This document shows, one piece after another, positions 1-6,281 of a stretch of 14,395 nt of DNA. How positions within the stretch are numbered: position 1 is the stretch's first letter; each line of letters starts with the position of its first letter. This DNA is from Chloroflexota bacterium. Lineage in GTDB: Bacteria; Chloroflexota; UBA6077; FW602-bin22; JACPQP01. Location of the stretch: NCBI GenBank assembly GCA_016190465.1, contig JACPQP010000121.1:1-14395 (forward strand). Direction: 5' to 3'. The notes under the pieces are model-generated. The model was not told where the DNA came from. It did not search any database and worked only from the letters and a program-made list of their open reading frames with translations. Made by a program: the position numbers and the translations under genes.

Positions 1-175
1 CGGACCTCTCCCCCCTTCCCCCCTCCCCGACGCGGGGAGGGGGGTGGCGGCTCCCCCTCTCCGCGCCCGCCCCCATCAGGCACGAGAGGGGGTCGGGGGT
101 GAGGTCCGGTCCCCTTCTCCCCTCTCCGCGTCGGACTCGATCAGCAACGGCGGCCAGGGGGTGAGGTCCGGCCAG
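1..175. repeat. GC-rich palindromic intergenic repeat cluster
   Basis: The sequence holds a perfect 11-bp hairpin (18-28 pairing with 34-44, loop GACGC). The direct repeat GGGGGTGAGGTCCGG occurs at 95-109 and 157-171, and its inverted end CGGACCTC is at 1-8. CCCCCTCTCCG at 53-63 also appears in the hairpin arm at 2744-2754, so the two regions belong to one repeat family. Reading frames cross this stretch, but the translation is low-complexity Arg/Pro/Gly and resembles no protein. Such C-tract/G-tract palindromes are common between genes in several Chloroflexota genomes (recalled knowledge). From 176 to 269 I see nothing further of note. Confidence 0.65.
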
Positions 176-280
176 GGCGGTCAGGTCACCCGCTTGCTTA
201 AGACCACGGCGCCCTGCTCTGGGGCCCGTCAGGGCGGAGGGCACCAATGCCGAATCGGTGTCCCGAGTGAGGAGCAAGAA

Positions 281-1441
281 GTGACGACGAAGGCGAGGCT
301 GAGCTCGCGCGAGCGGATGCTCGTTGCCATTCGCAACCAGGAGCCGGACGTGGTCCCGGTCGTGCCCGACATCTCGAACATGATCCCCTGTCGGCTGACC
401 GGTAAGCCCTTCTGGGACATTTACCTCTACCAGGACCCACCCCTCTGGCGGGCCTACCTGGACGCCGTGCGCTACTACGACATCGATGGCTGGCTCACCT
501 ACGCGAACCTGAGATACACCTATCCGCCGAACGACGTCCAGTTCACGTTGTCCGGCGAAGAGATCGTCCGCCGCGAGAACGGCTGGATCATCACCCGGAC
601 GACCACCCACACGCCGGCCGGTGACCTCTGGACCGAGCGGACCTACTATCCGGACAACCCTCCAACCTTTACTCGCAAGCTCGTCAAGGACGTCGAGCAG
701 GATATGCCCAAGCTGCGGCACATGTACCCGATCCCCACTGGCTACGACGCCTCGGAGCTGGAGCTCATGAGGCGCGAGGTGGGCGAGGACGGGGTCGTGG
801 GTATGGCGATCATCCCACCGGGCCTGGGCTCCCTGTTTGGTCTCTTCGACGGCGGGCTCGCGCCGGGGATCTACGCCTACCACGACCACCGTGACCTCGT
901 CCTGGAGCTGATCGAGATGATGGCGGCGGTGACTCTCAGGAAGACCGAGATGGCGATCGATGCCCGGCCGGACTACATCCTGACCGGGGGGTCGGGCCTG
1001 TGGACGTTCAATACGCCACAGGCGTTCCGTGAGCTGTACCTGCCGACCTTTCAGAAGCAGACCCGAATGTGCAAAGAGGCCGGCGTCCCGACAATGGTCC
1101 ACTCGTGTGGCAAAGAGCGACAACTGGTGGAGATCTTCGCCAGCGAGAGCGACCTGGACTGCATCAACCCGCTGGAGCCGCCGCCGATGGGCGACTGCGA
1201 CCTGGCCGAGGTCAAGCAGAAGTTCGGCCACCGGCTGTCGCTGATGGGCAACCTCCACACCACCGAGGTGATGCTCCACGGCACGCCGGAGGACGTGGCC
1301 CGGGCCGCGCGAGAGGCCATCGACGCCGCGGGCAAAGGGGGTGGGTTCATCCTCTCCACCGGCGACCAGTGTGGCCGAGACACTCCCGACGAGAACATCT
1401 TCACGCTGGTCCGAACGGCCCGCGAGTATGGCCGATATTGA
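281..1441 (+). CDS. Uroporphyrinogen decarboxylase (URO-D) superfamily protein, possible corrinoid/zinc-type methyltransferase
   Basis: The protein has 386 residues and the TIM-barrel pattern of the URO-D superfamily, which covers HemE and the cobalamin-dependent methyltransferases such as MtaA. The C-terminal half carries HSCG (His274, Cys276) and a GGGFILSTGDQCGRDTP stretch with Cys364. Methyltransferase members bind zinc through a His-x-Cys plus a distal Cys, and this pattern is compatible, so methyl transfer is more likely than haem synthesis (inference). The GTG start at 281 was chosen because AGGAG lies 6 nt upstream at 270-274; the frame is open back to 44 but only across repeats. The dehydrogenase starts 33 nt downstream, so the two are probably cotranscribed. 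No corrinoid protein is encoded nearby, and the substrate is unknown. Many catabolic-locus URO-D paralogues remain uncharacterised. Confidence 0.85.
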   Translation: MTTKARLSSRERMLVAIRNQEPDVVPVVPDISNMIPCRLTGKPFWDIYLYQDPPLWRAYLDAVRYYDIDGWLTYANLRYTYPPNDVQFTLSGEEIVRRENGWIITRTTTHTPAGDLWTERTYYPDNPPTFTRKLVKDVEQDMPKLRHMYPIPTGYDASELELMRREVGEDGVVGMAIIPPGLGSLFGLFDGGLAPGIYAYHDHRDLVLELIEMMAAVTLRKTEMAIDARPDYILTGGSGLWTFNTPQAFRELYLPTFQKQTRMCKEAGVPTMVHSCGKERQLVEIFASESDLDCINPLEPPPMGDCDLAEVKQKFGHRLSLMGNLHTTEVMLHGTPEDVARAAREAIDAAGKGGGFILSTGDQCGRDTPDENIFTLVRTAREYGRY

Positions 1442-1474
1442 TCGAAGAGACTTGAGCACCGAAGGAGATCATCA

Positions 1475-2533
1475 ATGACCACGCGCGTGGGGATCATCGG
1501 CGCCGGCTGGATGGGCGTGACCCACGCCCAGGCCTGGCAGAACAACGTGCCACGCGGCGAGATCGTCGCGGTGGCCGACGTCTCCGAGGCCCGGGCCCGG
1601 GACGTTTCGGAGCGCTTCGCCGGCGGCCGGGCCCGGCTCCATCCCGACCTGGAGGCGCTCCTCGGCGACCCGGCCGTCGAGGCCGTCGACATTTGCCTGC
1701 CCCATCACCTCCACCGACCGTCCATCCTGGCCGCGGCGGCGGCGGGCAAGCACGTTCTCTGCGAGAAGCCGCTCTGCCTGTCGCTGGCCGAGGCCCGGGA
1801 GATCAAGTCGGCCATCGACGAGTCGGGCATCACCTTCATGAGCGCACACAACCAGCTCTTCACGCCCAGCCTGGTGGAGGCGCGCCAGTTGCTGGCTGAA
1901 GGGACACTGGGCAAGACGTACCTCGCTCGCTCGACCGAGGCCGGCCGGAACACGGGGTTCAAGACCGGCCAGCCGCCGGTCGCGCTGGCACCGGGGGCGA
2001 GCTCCTGGAGCTGGCGGCTCGACAAGATGCAGACCGGCGGCGGCGAGGTGCTGGACACGGGCTGGCACGGCGCCTACCGGCTCCTGGCGCTGGCCGACTC
2101 CCGGCCGGTCGAGGTCACGGCGATGCTCGCCAACTTCTATCTGCCGGAGCTCGAGGGCGAGGACACCGGCGTGGTGCTGGTGCGGTTCGAGTCCGGAATG
2201 ATCGGCCTCCTGGTCACCAGTTGGGCCTTCCCCAACGCTCCGGACGGGTGGTCCTTCCAGGTCTCGGCCGAGCGGGGGAGCATCGCCGGCCACGCCCGGA
2301 AGCTGGTCCACGCACCCTACGGCCAGCCGGCACCAGCCGAGCGCACATTCGAGCCGGTCCACACGTTCACGCGTGAAGTGACGCACTTCCTGGACGTGAT
2401 CCAGGCGGGTGAGCCCGGCCAGGCCACCTGGGAACACGCCGCGCGGGTGCTCCAGGTCATCCTGGGGGCCTACACGGCCGCGGCCGAGCGGCGGACGGTG
2501 GCGCTGCCGGAAGACCCGACTGAGCTCGGCTAA
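1475..2533 (+). CDS. Gfo/Idh/MocA family NAD(P)-dependent oxidoreductase
   Basis: The 352-residue protein begins with a Rossmann dinucleotide motif (GIIGAGWMG, residues 6-14) and carries the family signature CEKPL with Glu97-Lys98-Pro99, where the lysine is catalytic. In the C-terminal domain GGGEVLDTGWH supplies the usual Asp194 and His198 of the active site. Members oxidise or reduce sugars, inositols and related polyols with NAD(P). The length is normal and the ATG start has GAAGGAGA a few bases upstream. It follows the URO-D-like gene after 33 nt, which suggests one transcription unit acting on a common, unidentified substrate. Family assignment is secure; the exact substrate cannot be read from sequence. 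Confidence 0.93.
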   Translation: MTTRVGIIGAGWMGVTHAQAWQNNVPRGEIVAVADVSEARARDVSERFAGGRARLHPDLEALLGDPAVEAVDICLPHHLHRPSILAAAAAGKHVLCEKPLCLSLAEAREIKSAIDESGITFMSAHNQLFTPSLVEARQLLAEGTLGKTYLARSTEAGRNTGFKTGQPPVALAPGASSWSWRLDKMQTGGGEVLDTGWHGAYRLLALADSRPVEVTAMLANFYLPELEGEDTGVVLVRFESGMIGLLVTSWAFPNAPDGWSFQVSAERGSIAGHARKLVHAPYGQPAPAERTFEPVHTFTREVTHFLDVIQAGEPGQATWEHAARVLQVILGAYTAAAERRTVALPEDPTELG

Positions 2534-2541
2534 GTAGGTCT

Positions 2542-2613
2542 CGGAAAGTTCACCTGCGTCCCGGGAAGGTCCAGGATGGGCGGAGCCCGTCCTGGCGGGG
2601 TTTGGGGTGTCCC
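2542..2613. repeat. Dispersed hairpin-forming intergenic repeat, copy 1
   Basis: This stretch matches 14322-14395 almost base for base over its last 55 nt. It folds as CCAGGA...GGGC-loop-GCCC...TCCTGG. The loop bases differ between the two copies while both stem halves are kept. The match then continues through CGGGGTTTGGGGTGTCCC. The copy starts 9 nt after the dehydrogenase stop codon. It carries no open reading frame and no transposase, so it is a REP- or MITE-like element by appearance; the class is unknown. Confidence 0.8.
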
Positions 2614-2737
2614 CAAAACCATCAAAAACTTTCTGATACCTACAGACCTTCGGGCGGGCCTCACAGCGTTCACCTCGACGTGCACTCGCCGACCGGAGGC
2701 GCTCCCTTCGAGTCGCCGGAAGCGGGACAGTTTCACC

Positions 2738-2802
2738 CCTCGGCCCCCTCTCCGCTAACGGAGAGGGGGCCGAGGCACGAAGGGTCCATCTGGACCCTTC
2801 GT
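2738..2802. repeat. Two tandem perfect inverted repeats
   Basis: The first is a perfect 17-bp stem, CCTCGGCCCCCTCTCCG at 2738-2754 pairing with 2759-2775 around a CTAA loop. One base later a second perfect 12-bp stem, ACGAAGGGTCCA at 2777-2788, pairs with 2791-2802 around TC. Neither is followed by a T-tract, so a classical intrinsic terminator is unlikely. They may end transcription from the upstream operon by another route, stabilise mRNA, or simply be palindromic repeats of the family seen at 53-63. Confidence 0.75.
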
Positions 2803-2884
2803 CGGTCCGAACCCGATCCCCTGCTCCACCATCAGCCGGTTGACCGCATCGGCGATCTGGCAAGGAGGATATCGAGCATGGGCC

Positions 2885-2913
2885 TTGATAACCTGGCGCT
2901 TCGCCTGTATGCT
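2885..2913 (+). promoter_or_regulatory. Sigma-70-like promoter for the antitoxin remnant
   Basis: TTGATA at 2885-2890 and TATGCT at 2908-2913 are separated by exactly 17 bp. Transcription would begin near 2920, giving a leader of about 19 nt that contains AGGGGG before the ATG at 2939. VapBC operons are usually autoregulated at this position, but no clear operator palindrome is visible. This is a sequence match only. Confidence 0.5.
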
Positions 2914-2938
2914 GACCGGAAGAGGGGGATGAAGATCG

Positions 2939-3203
2939 ATGAAAGCCTTGCAACCCGTCGGGGAGACCAGGATCACCGGCAAGAACCAGGTTAGCCTCCC
3001 GGCGCAGGGGTTACGACAGGTCCGTTGGTCCAGGGGGCGATCGTCTGTTGGTCGAGGTCCTGGGAGACGATCTGATGATTCTGATGCGTCGACCGGACAA
3101 CTGGACTGAGGCCTTCGCCGGCCGGCTCAGCCACGTGTTTGGGACTCACGAAGATACACTCCGATGGCTCGAGGGCGAACGCCGAAGCTGGGAAAGGGAG
3201 TAG
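2939..3203 (+). pseudogene. AbrB/SpoVT-family antitoxin (VapB-like), frameshifted
   Basis: From ATG 2939 the frame reads like a swapped-hairpin AbrB antitoxin (residues 11-21 ITGKNQVSLPA are the family core) up to ...VRWSRG. The homology then continues in another frame, from GGC at 3036, as GDRLLVEVLGDDLMIL and an acidic, Trp-rich tail ending at TAG 3201-3203. The switch falls in a run of five G at 3033-3037; four G would restore one 87-residue protein. AbrB antitoxins bind their own promoter and neutralise the partner PIN toxin. The single-base insertion may be real decay, a sequencing error, or slippage. The toxin remnant follows directly and is itself truncated, which favours decay. Confidence 0.75.
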
Positions 3204-3204
3204 C

Positions 3205-3444
3205 ATGCACACCTTCCTGACGACGTTCCCGAACCTGATCGTGTTGCCGATGGATCTTCAGGTCGCCACCAGCGCCGCGACGCTGCGCGCGATGCAGAAC
3301 GTGAGCGTCCCGGACGCGGTCATCGTGGCCTCCGGATTGCTCACCGGGTGCGAGGCCATCGTGTCCAACGATGAGGAGTGGAGACGGCGCTTGCAGCCGC
3401 TCTTTCCCCAGTTCAAGTGGGTGTATCTGGCCGATCATCTCTGA
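3205..3444 (+). pseudogene. PIN-domain toxin (VapC-like), N-terminal half missing
   Basis: The 79 residues from ATG 3205 match the C-terminal half of a VapC ribonuclease: LTTFPNLIVLPMDL, then VPDAVIVAS with a catalytic Asp, then SNDEEWRR, and a final beta strand near VYLADHL. Full PIN toxins have about 130-145 residues and begin with a DTN-type metal-binding motif followed by a conserved Glu. Both are absent, because the ATG lies one base after the antitoxin stop. Sequence upstream in this frame is just the antitoxin read out of phase. GGGAG at 3196-3200 could still drive translation, but a nuclease lacking half its acidic residues should be inactive. The remnant between 3445 and 3514 contains nothing I recognise. 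Confidence 0.75.
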
Positions 3445-3514
3445 ATTGATCTAACACTGGCCTGAAGCCGCCATCCGGCGCCCCGGCTCACTACACCTGA
3501 TTCGGGAGGTAATC

Positions 3515-4945
3515 GTGGATACGACAGGCCGGTTCCGCATCGCGGTTGGGGGGATCACCCACGAGAGCAGCACCTTCTCGCCGCTGCCGGCGCGCCTGGA
3601 CGATTTCGACATCCGTCGAGGCGATGATCTGCTCAGGGCGTTCGGCGTGGCCGCGGATGCCAGGGCAGATCTGGTCCCGACGCTGCTGGCCCAGGCTCAG
3701 TTGTCCGGCGGCCAGGTGGAACGTGCCGCCTACCTCCGGCTCGCGGGTGAGCTGATCGAGCGCCTGCGTGGGGCGGGCCCGGTCGACGGCGTCTGCCTGG
3801 CGCTGCACGGCTCCATGGAAGTCGAGGACATCGGAAAGGGCGAGGAGGATCTGCTGACCGCCATCCGCGCGGTAGTCGGCCGCGAGATGCTGATCGCGGT
3901 CAGCCTCGACCTGCACGCCAACGCTACCCCGGCGATGGTTGCGCTGGCGGACGTGCTCACCAGCTACCGCACGGCTCCCCACCGGGACGCCCGGCAGACC
4001 CGTCAGCGCGCCCTGAACCTGCTCGTGCGCTGCCTCCAGCGGGGTATCCGGCCGGCCCCGTACCTGGTGAAGCTGCCCCTCGTCCTCCAGGGCGAGAAGG
4101 CGATCACCGATGCCGAGCCGATGGCTTCCCTCGTGCGCCTGGTCGAGGAGATCAGTCAGGCGCCGGGGATGCTGGACGCCTCGGTGCTGGTGGGCTTTGC
4201 CTGGGCCGACGTGCCCTACGCGACGACCGGCGTGATCGCCGTCGCCGGGGGGGACGCGGCGCTGGCCCGGCGGCAAGCGGAACGTCTGGCCGCTGCGGTC
4301 TGGGAGGCCCGCGAGCGGTTCGCCTTCGACGTGGAAACGGGGACGCTGGACCACTGTATCGACATTGCCCGCGCGGCCCTCGAGCCGACCGTATTCATCA
4401 CCGACTCCGGCGACAACCCGACGGCGGGAGCTCCGGGTGACGTGCCCCTGTTCGTCGAGCGCCTCCTGGCGAAGGATGTGCCCGACGCGGTATGCGCGGC
4501 CATCCCCGACCCTGAGGCCGTGGCCGCCTGCCGCGAGGCCGGCGTGGGCGCGATGGTCACGCTGATGCTCGGCGGGAAGCTGGATCCCGTGACCTCGCCG
4601 CCGCTGGAGCTGGCCGGCTGGGTCGAGCACCTCTCGGCTCACGGCGCCGGAGCCGACGATCTGGCCGTTGTCCGGGTCCGGGGCGTTCGGGTGATCCTCA
4701 CGGCTCGGCGGCGCGCGTTCCTGGCTCCGGAGCACTTCCGCGAGGCCGGCATCGAGCCGTTGGAGCATAAGCTGGTTGTCGTCAAGCAGGGGTACCTGTT
4801 CACGGCCCTGCGGCGGATCGCCCCGCGGATGCTGATGGCCCTGACCCCCGGGCTGACAGATCAGGTCCTCGAGCGTCTCCCCTACCGCAACCTGCCCCGG
4901 CCCGTGTTCCCTCTGGATCCAGTATCCTCGGAGTGGCGACCGTGA
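3515..4945 (+). CDS. M81 family metallopeptidase (MlrC/microcystinase C-like)
   Basis: The 476-residue protein opens with AVGGITHESSTFSP (His16, Glu17), followed by LHGSM, DLHAN (around residues 132-136) and, in the C-terminal half, DSGDNPTAGAPGD (from about residue 297). These are the conserved blocks of the MlrC family, a zinc peptidase that in microcystin degraders cleaves the final tetrapeptide. Length is close to the family norm. The GTG start has GGGAGG at 3504-3509. No signal peptide is visible, so the protein is probably cytoplasmic. There are no mlrA, mlrB or mlrD genes here, so a role in microcystin breakdown is not supported. M81 genes are frequent in sugar or amide catabolic loci, alongside URO-D-like and Gfo/Idh genes as in this window. 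The substrate is unknown. Confidence 0.92.
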   Translation: MDTTGRFRIAVGGITHESSTFSPLPARLDDFDIRRGDDLLRAFGVAADARADLVPTLLAQAQLSGGQVERAAYLRLAGELIERLRGAGPVDGVCLALHGSMEVEDIGKGEEDLLTAIRAVVGREMLIAVSLDLHANATPAMVALADVLTSYRTAPHRDARQTRQRALNLLVRCLQRGIRPAPYLVKLPLVLQGEKAITDAEPMASLVRLVEEISQAPGMLDASVLVGFAWADVPYATTGVIAVAGGDAALARRQAERLAAAVWEARERFAFDVETGTLDHCIDIARAALEPTVFITDSGDNPTAGAPGDVPLFVERLLAKDVPDAVCAAIPDPEAVAACREAGVGAMVTLMLGGKLDPVTSPPLELAGWVEHLSAHGAGADDLAVVRVRGVRVILTARRRAFLAPEHFREAGIEPLEHKLVVVKQGYLFTALRRIAPRMLMALTPGLTDQVLERLPYRNLPRPVFPLDPVSSEWRP

Positions 4946-5039
4946 CAGTGAATCGTTACTACGAGGATGATCTCGACGCCGGTATTGGCCGGGACGGGAG
5001 TTCCTGGTAGGATTGTCTCGACGAGTGCAGACTGCGAGG

Positions 5040-5348
5040 ATGATCGTGAGCCGCGCGAAGATTCAGGTTCCGCAAGACAGCATCGCCGAGTTCTGCCGGA
5101 AACACCACATCCGCAAGCTCGCGCTCTTTGGCTCCGTCCTGCGCGATGACTTCCGTCCCGACAGCGACGTCGACGTGCTGGTGGAGTTCGAGCCAGGCCA
5201 CGTCCCCGGGCTGGCCTTCTTCGAGATGGAGGCAGAGCTCTCGGCAATTCTCGGGCGAAAGGTGGATCTCAATACCCTCGGCTTCCTGAGCCGCTACTTC
5301 CGAGACGCGGTGCTCCAGGAGGCTGAGGTACAGTATGCTGCAGCATAA
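5040..5348 (+). CDS. Minimal nucleotidyltransferase (MNT/MntA-type), orphan
   Basis: A 102-residue protein with the nucleotidyltransferase signature: Gly31-Ser32 followed by Asp43 and Asp45 in FGSVLRDDFRPDSDVDVLVE. The third acidic strand is around VDLNTL. These small enzymes usually pair with a HEPN (DUF86) toxin and inactivate it by AMPylation. No HEPN gene is adjacent on either side, so this copy is an orphan. The start is uncertain: ATG 5040 is used here, GTG 5046 has GAGG at 5036-5039 with a better 6-nt spacing, and TTG 5013 or GTG 5025 would give longer forms. The gene ends 26 nt before rsmI and may be read with it. Confidence 0.8.
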   Translation: MIVSRAKIQVPQDSIAEFCRKHHIRKLALFGSVLRDDFRPDSDVDVLVEFEPGHVPGLAFFEMEAELSAILGRKVDLNTLGFLSRYFRDAVLQEAEVQYAAA

Positions 5349-5374
5349 TGCCAATTTGCGGATAGTGGCTTCCT

Positions 5375-6241
5375 ATGGGCACCCTCTACCTCGTCGCCAC
5401 CCCCATCGGCAACCTGGAAGACATCACGCTGCGCGCCATCCGCATCTTGCGTGAGGTGCCGCTCATCGCCGCGGAGGATACGCGCACCACGCGGGTGCTC
5501 CTCAAGCGCCACGCGATCGCGACGCCGCTCACCAGCTACTACGAGCACAACAAGCTGACCAAGCTCGATTACCTGCTCGGCCGGCTGGCCGAGGGCGACC
5601 TGGCGCTGGTGAGCGAGGCCGGGATGCCCGGCATCTCCGACCCGGGGTACGAGCTGGTCCGGGCGGCGCTCGACCGCGGGTTTCCGGTCAGCCCGATCCC
5701 GGGGCCCTCGGCCATCGTCGCGGCGCTGGCGGCGTCGGGGCTGCCCACCGACCAGTTCGTCTTCCTCGGCTTCCTGCCGCGCCGGGCCAGCGATCGGCGG
5801 CGCCTCCTGGCCGAGGTGGCCGGAGAGCGGCGGACGCTCGTCTGCTACGAGGCGCCGCATCGCCTGATCGAGGCGCTGGAGGACATCGCGGCGACGCTCG
5901 GTGACCGGCCGCTGGCCGTCGCCCGCGAGCTGACGAAGATCCACGAGGAGATCCTGCGGGGGACGGCGGGCGAGCTGCGGGCGCACTTCGCGACCACGCC
6001 CCCGCGCGGTGAGCTGACGCTGGTGATTGGCGGAGGCTCGCCGGCGCGAGCAAAGACCATGATCTCGAAGACAATGATCTCGCTGAGTGACGAGGAGATC
6101 GCGGCCCAGCTCGAGCAGGCCCGGGCACGCGGCTTGCGCGACCGCGAAGCCGTCGATGCGGTCGTCGCGGCGACCGGTCGCCCCCGGCGAGCGGTCTACC
6201 GCATTTTGCTCGACCATCGCAAGTGTGATAAGATGATGTGA
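5375..6241 (+). CDS. rsmI: 16S rRNA (cytidine(1402)-2'-O)-methyltransferase
   Basis: RsmI methylates the ribose of C1402 in 16S rRNA using SAM, in the ribosomal decoding centre. The 288-residue protein shows the family blocks in order: LYLVATPIGNLEDITLRA at the N-terminus, AEDTRTTRVLL, TSYYEHN, SEAGMPGISDPG and IPGPSA, all typical of this tetrapyrrole-methylase-fold enzyme. The C-terminal helical domain (LSDEEIAAQLEQARARGL...) is present. Between the two domains, residues 227-236 are KTMISKTMIS, encoded by a 15-bp tandem repeat that is not part of the family core. There is no strong Shine-Dalgarno sequence before ATG 5375, which suggests coupling to upstream translation. It leads the cluster with metG, tatD and the prenyl synthase. 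Confidence 0.96.
   Translation: MGTLYLVATPIGNLEDITLRAIRILREVPLIAAEDTRTTRVLLKRHAIATPLTSYYEHNKLTKLDYLLGRLAEGDLALVSEAGMPGISDPGYELVRAALDRGFPVSPIPGPSAIVAALAASGLPTDQFVFLGFLPRRASDRRRLLAEVAGERRTLVCYEAPHRLIEALEDIAATLGDRPLAVARELTKIHEEILRGTAGELRAHFATTPPRGELTLVIGGGSPARAKTMISKTMISLSDEEIAAQLEQARARGLRDREAVDAVVAATGRPRRAVYRILLDHRKCDKMM
6053..6082 (+). repeat. 15-bp tandem repeat in rsmI, 2 units
   Basis: AAGACCATGATCTCG is followed directly by AAGACAATGATCTCG, differing at one base. It encodes KTMISKTMIS in the linker between the methyltransferase domain and the C-terminal helices. The first unit with flanking bases (6051-6068) is identical over 18 nt to 9567-9584 in the prenyl synthase gene, where it is read in another frame. 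Confidence 0.85.
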
Positions 6242-6281
6242 ACGGTCGAGCGCAAGACTTCGATGCCACAGTGGTTGAGCA

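Larger units (their letters stand above)
2534..2938. other. Gene-free mosaic of intergenic repeats
   Basis: No convincing gene lies in these 405 bases. In order they hold a 72-nt element repeated at the right end of the window (2542-2613), a following inverted repeat where GGTTTGGGG can pair with CCCCAAAACC around 2599-2620, unremarkable sequence to about 2735, two tandem perfect hairpins (2738-2802), and a promoter just before the decayed toxin-antitoxin pair. A frame open from 2602 to 2994 on the plus strand and one from 2982 to 2755 on the minus strand translate the repeats themselves and look random. A good AGGAGG at 2862-2867 precedes an ATG at 2878, but that reading frame of 38 codons resembles nothing and overlaps the promoter. 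Confidence 0.7.

Noticed and set aside
44..280. N-terminal extension of the URO-D-like gene
   Set aside because: The codons lie in palindromic repeats, and GTG 281 has a proper ribosome site and fits family length.
1472..2953. Minus-strand open frame of 493 codons opposite the dehydrogenase
   Set aside because: Antisense shadow that also runs through intergenic hairpins; no recognisable motif.
2878..2994. 38-codon frame with a strong AGGAGG ribosome site
   Set aside because: It resembles no protein, is overlapped by the promoter at 2885-2913 and runs out of phase through the antitoxin sequence.
3491..4768. Minus-strand open frame of 425 codons opposite the M81 gene
   Set aside because: Composition is the complement of a well-conserved gene and nothing resembles a protein family.
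3515..4945. Microcystin degradation locus
   Set aside because: Only an MlrC-like gene is present; mlrA, mlrB and mlrD are absent and the family is broad.
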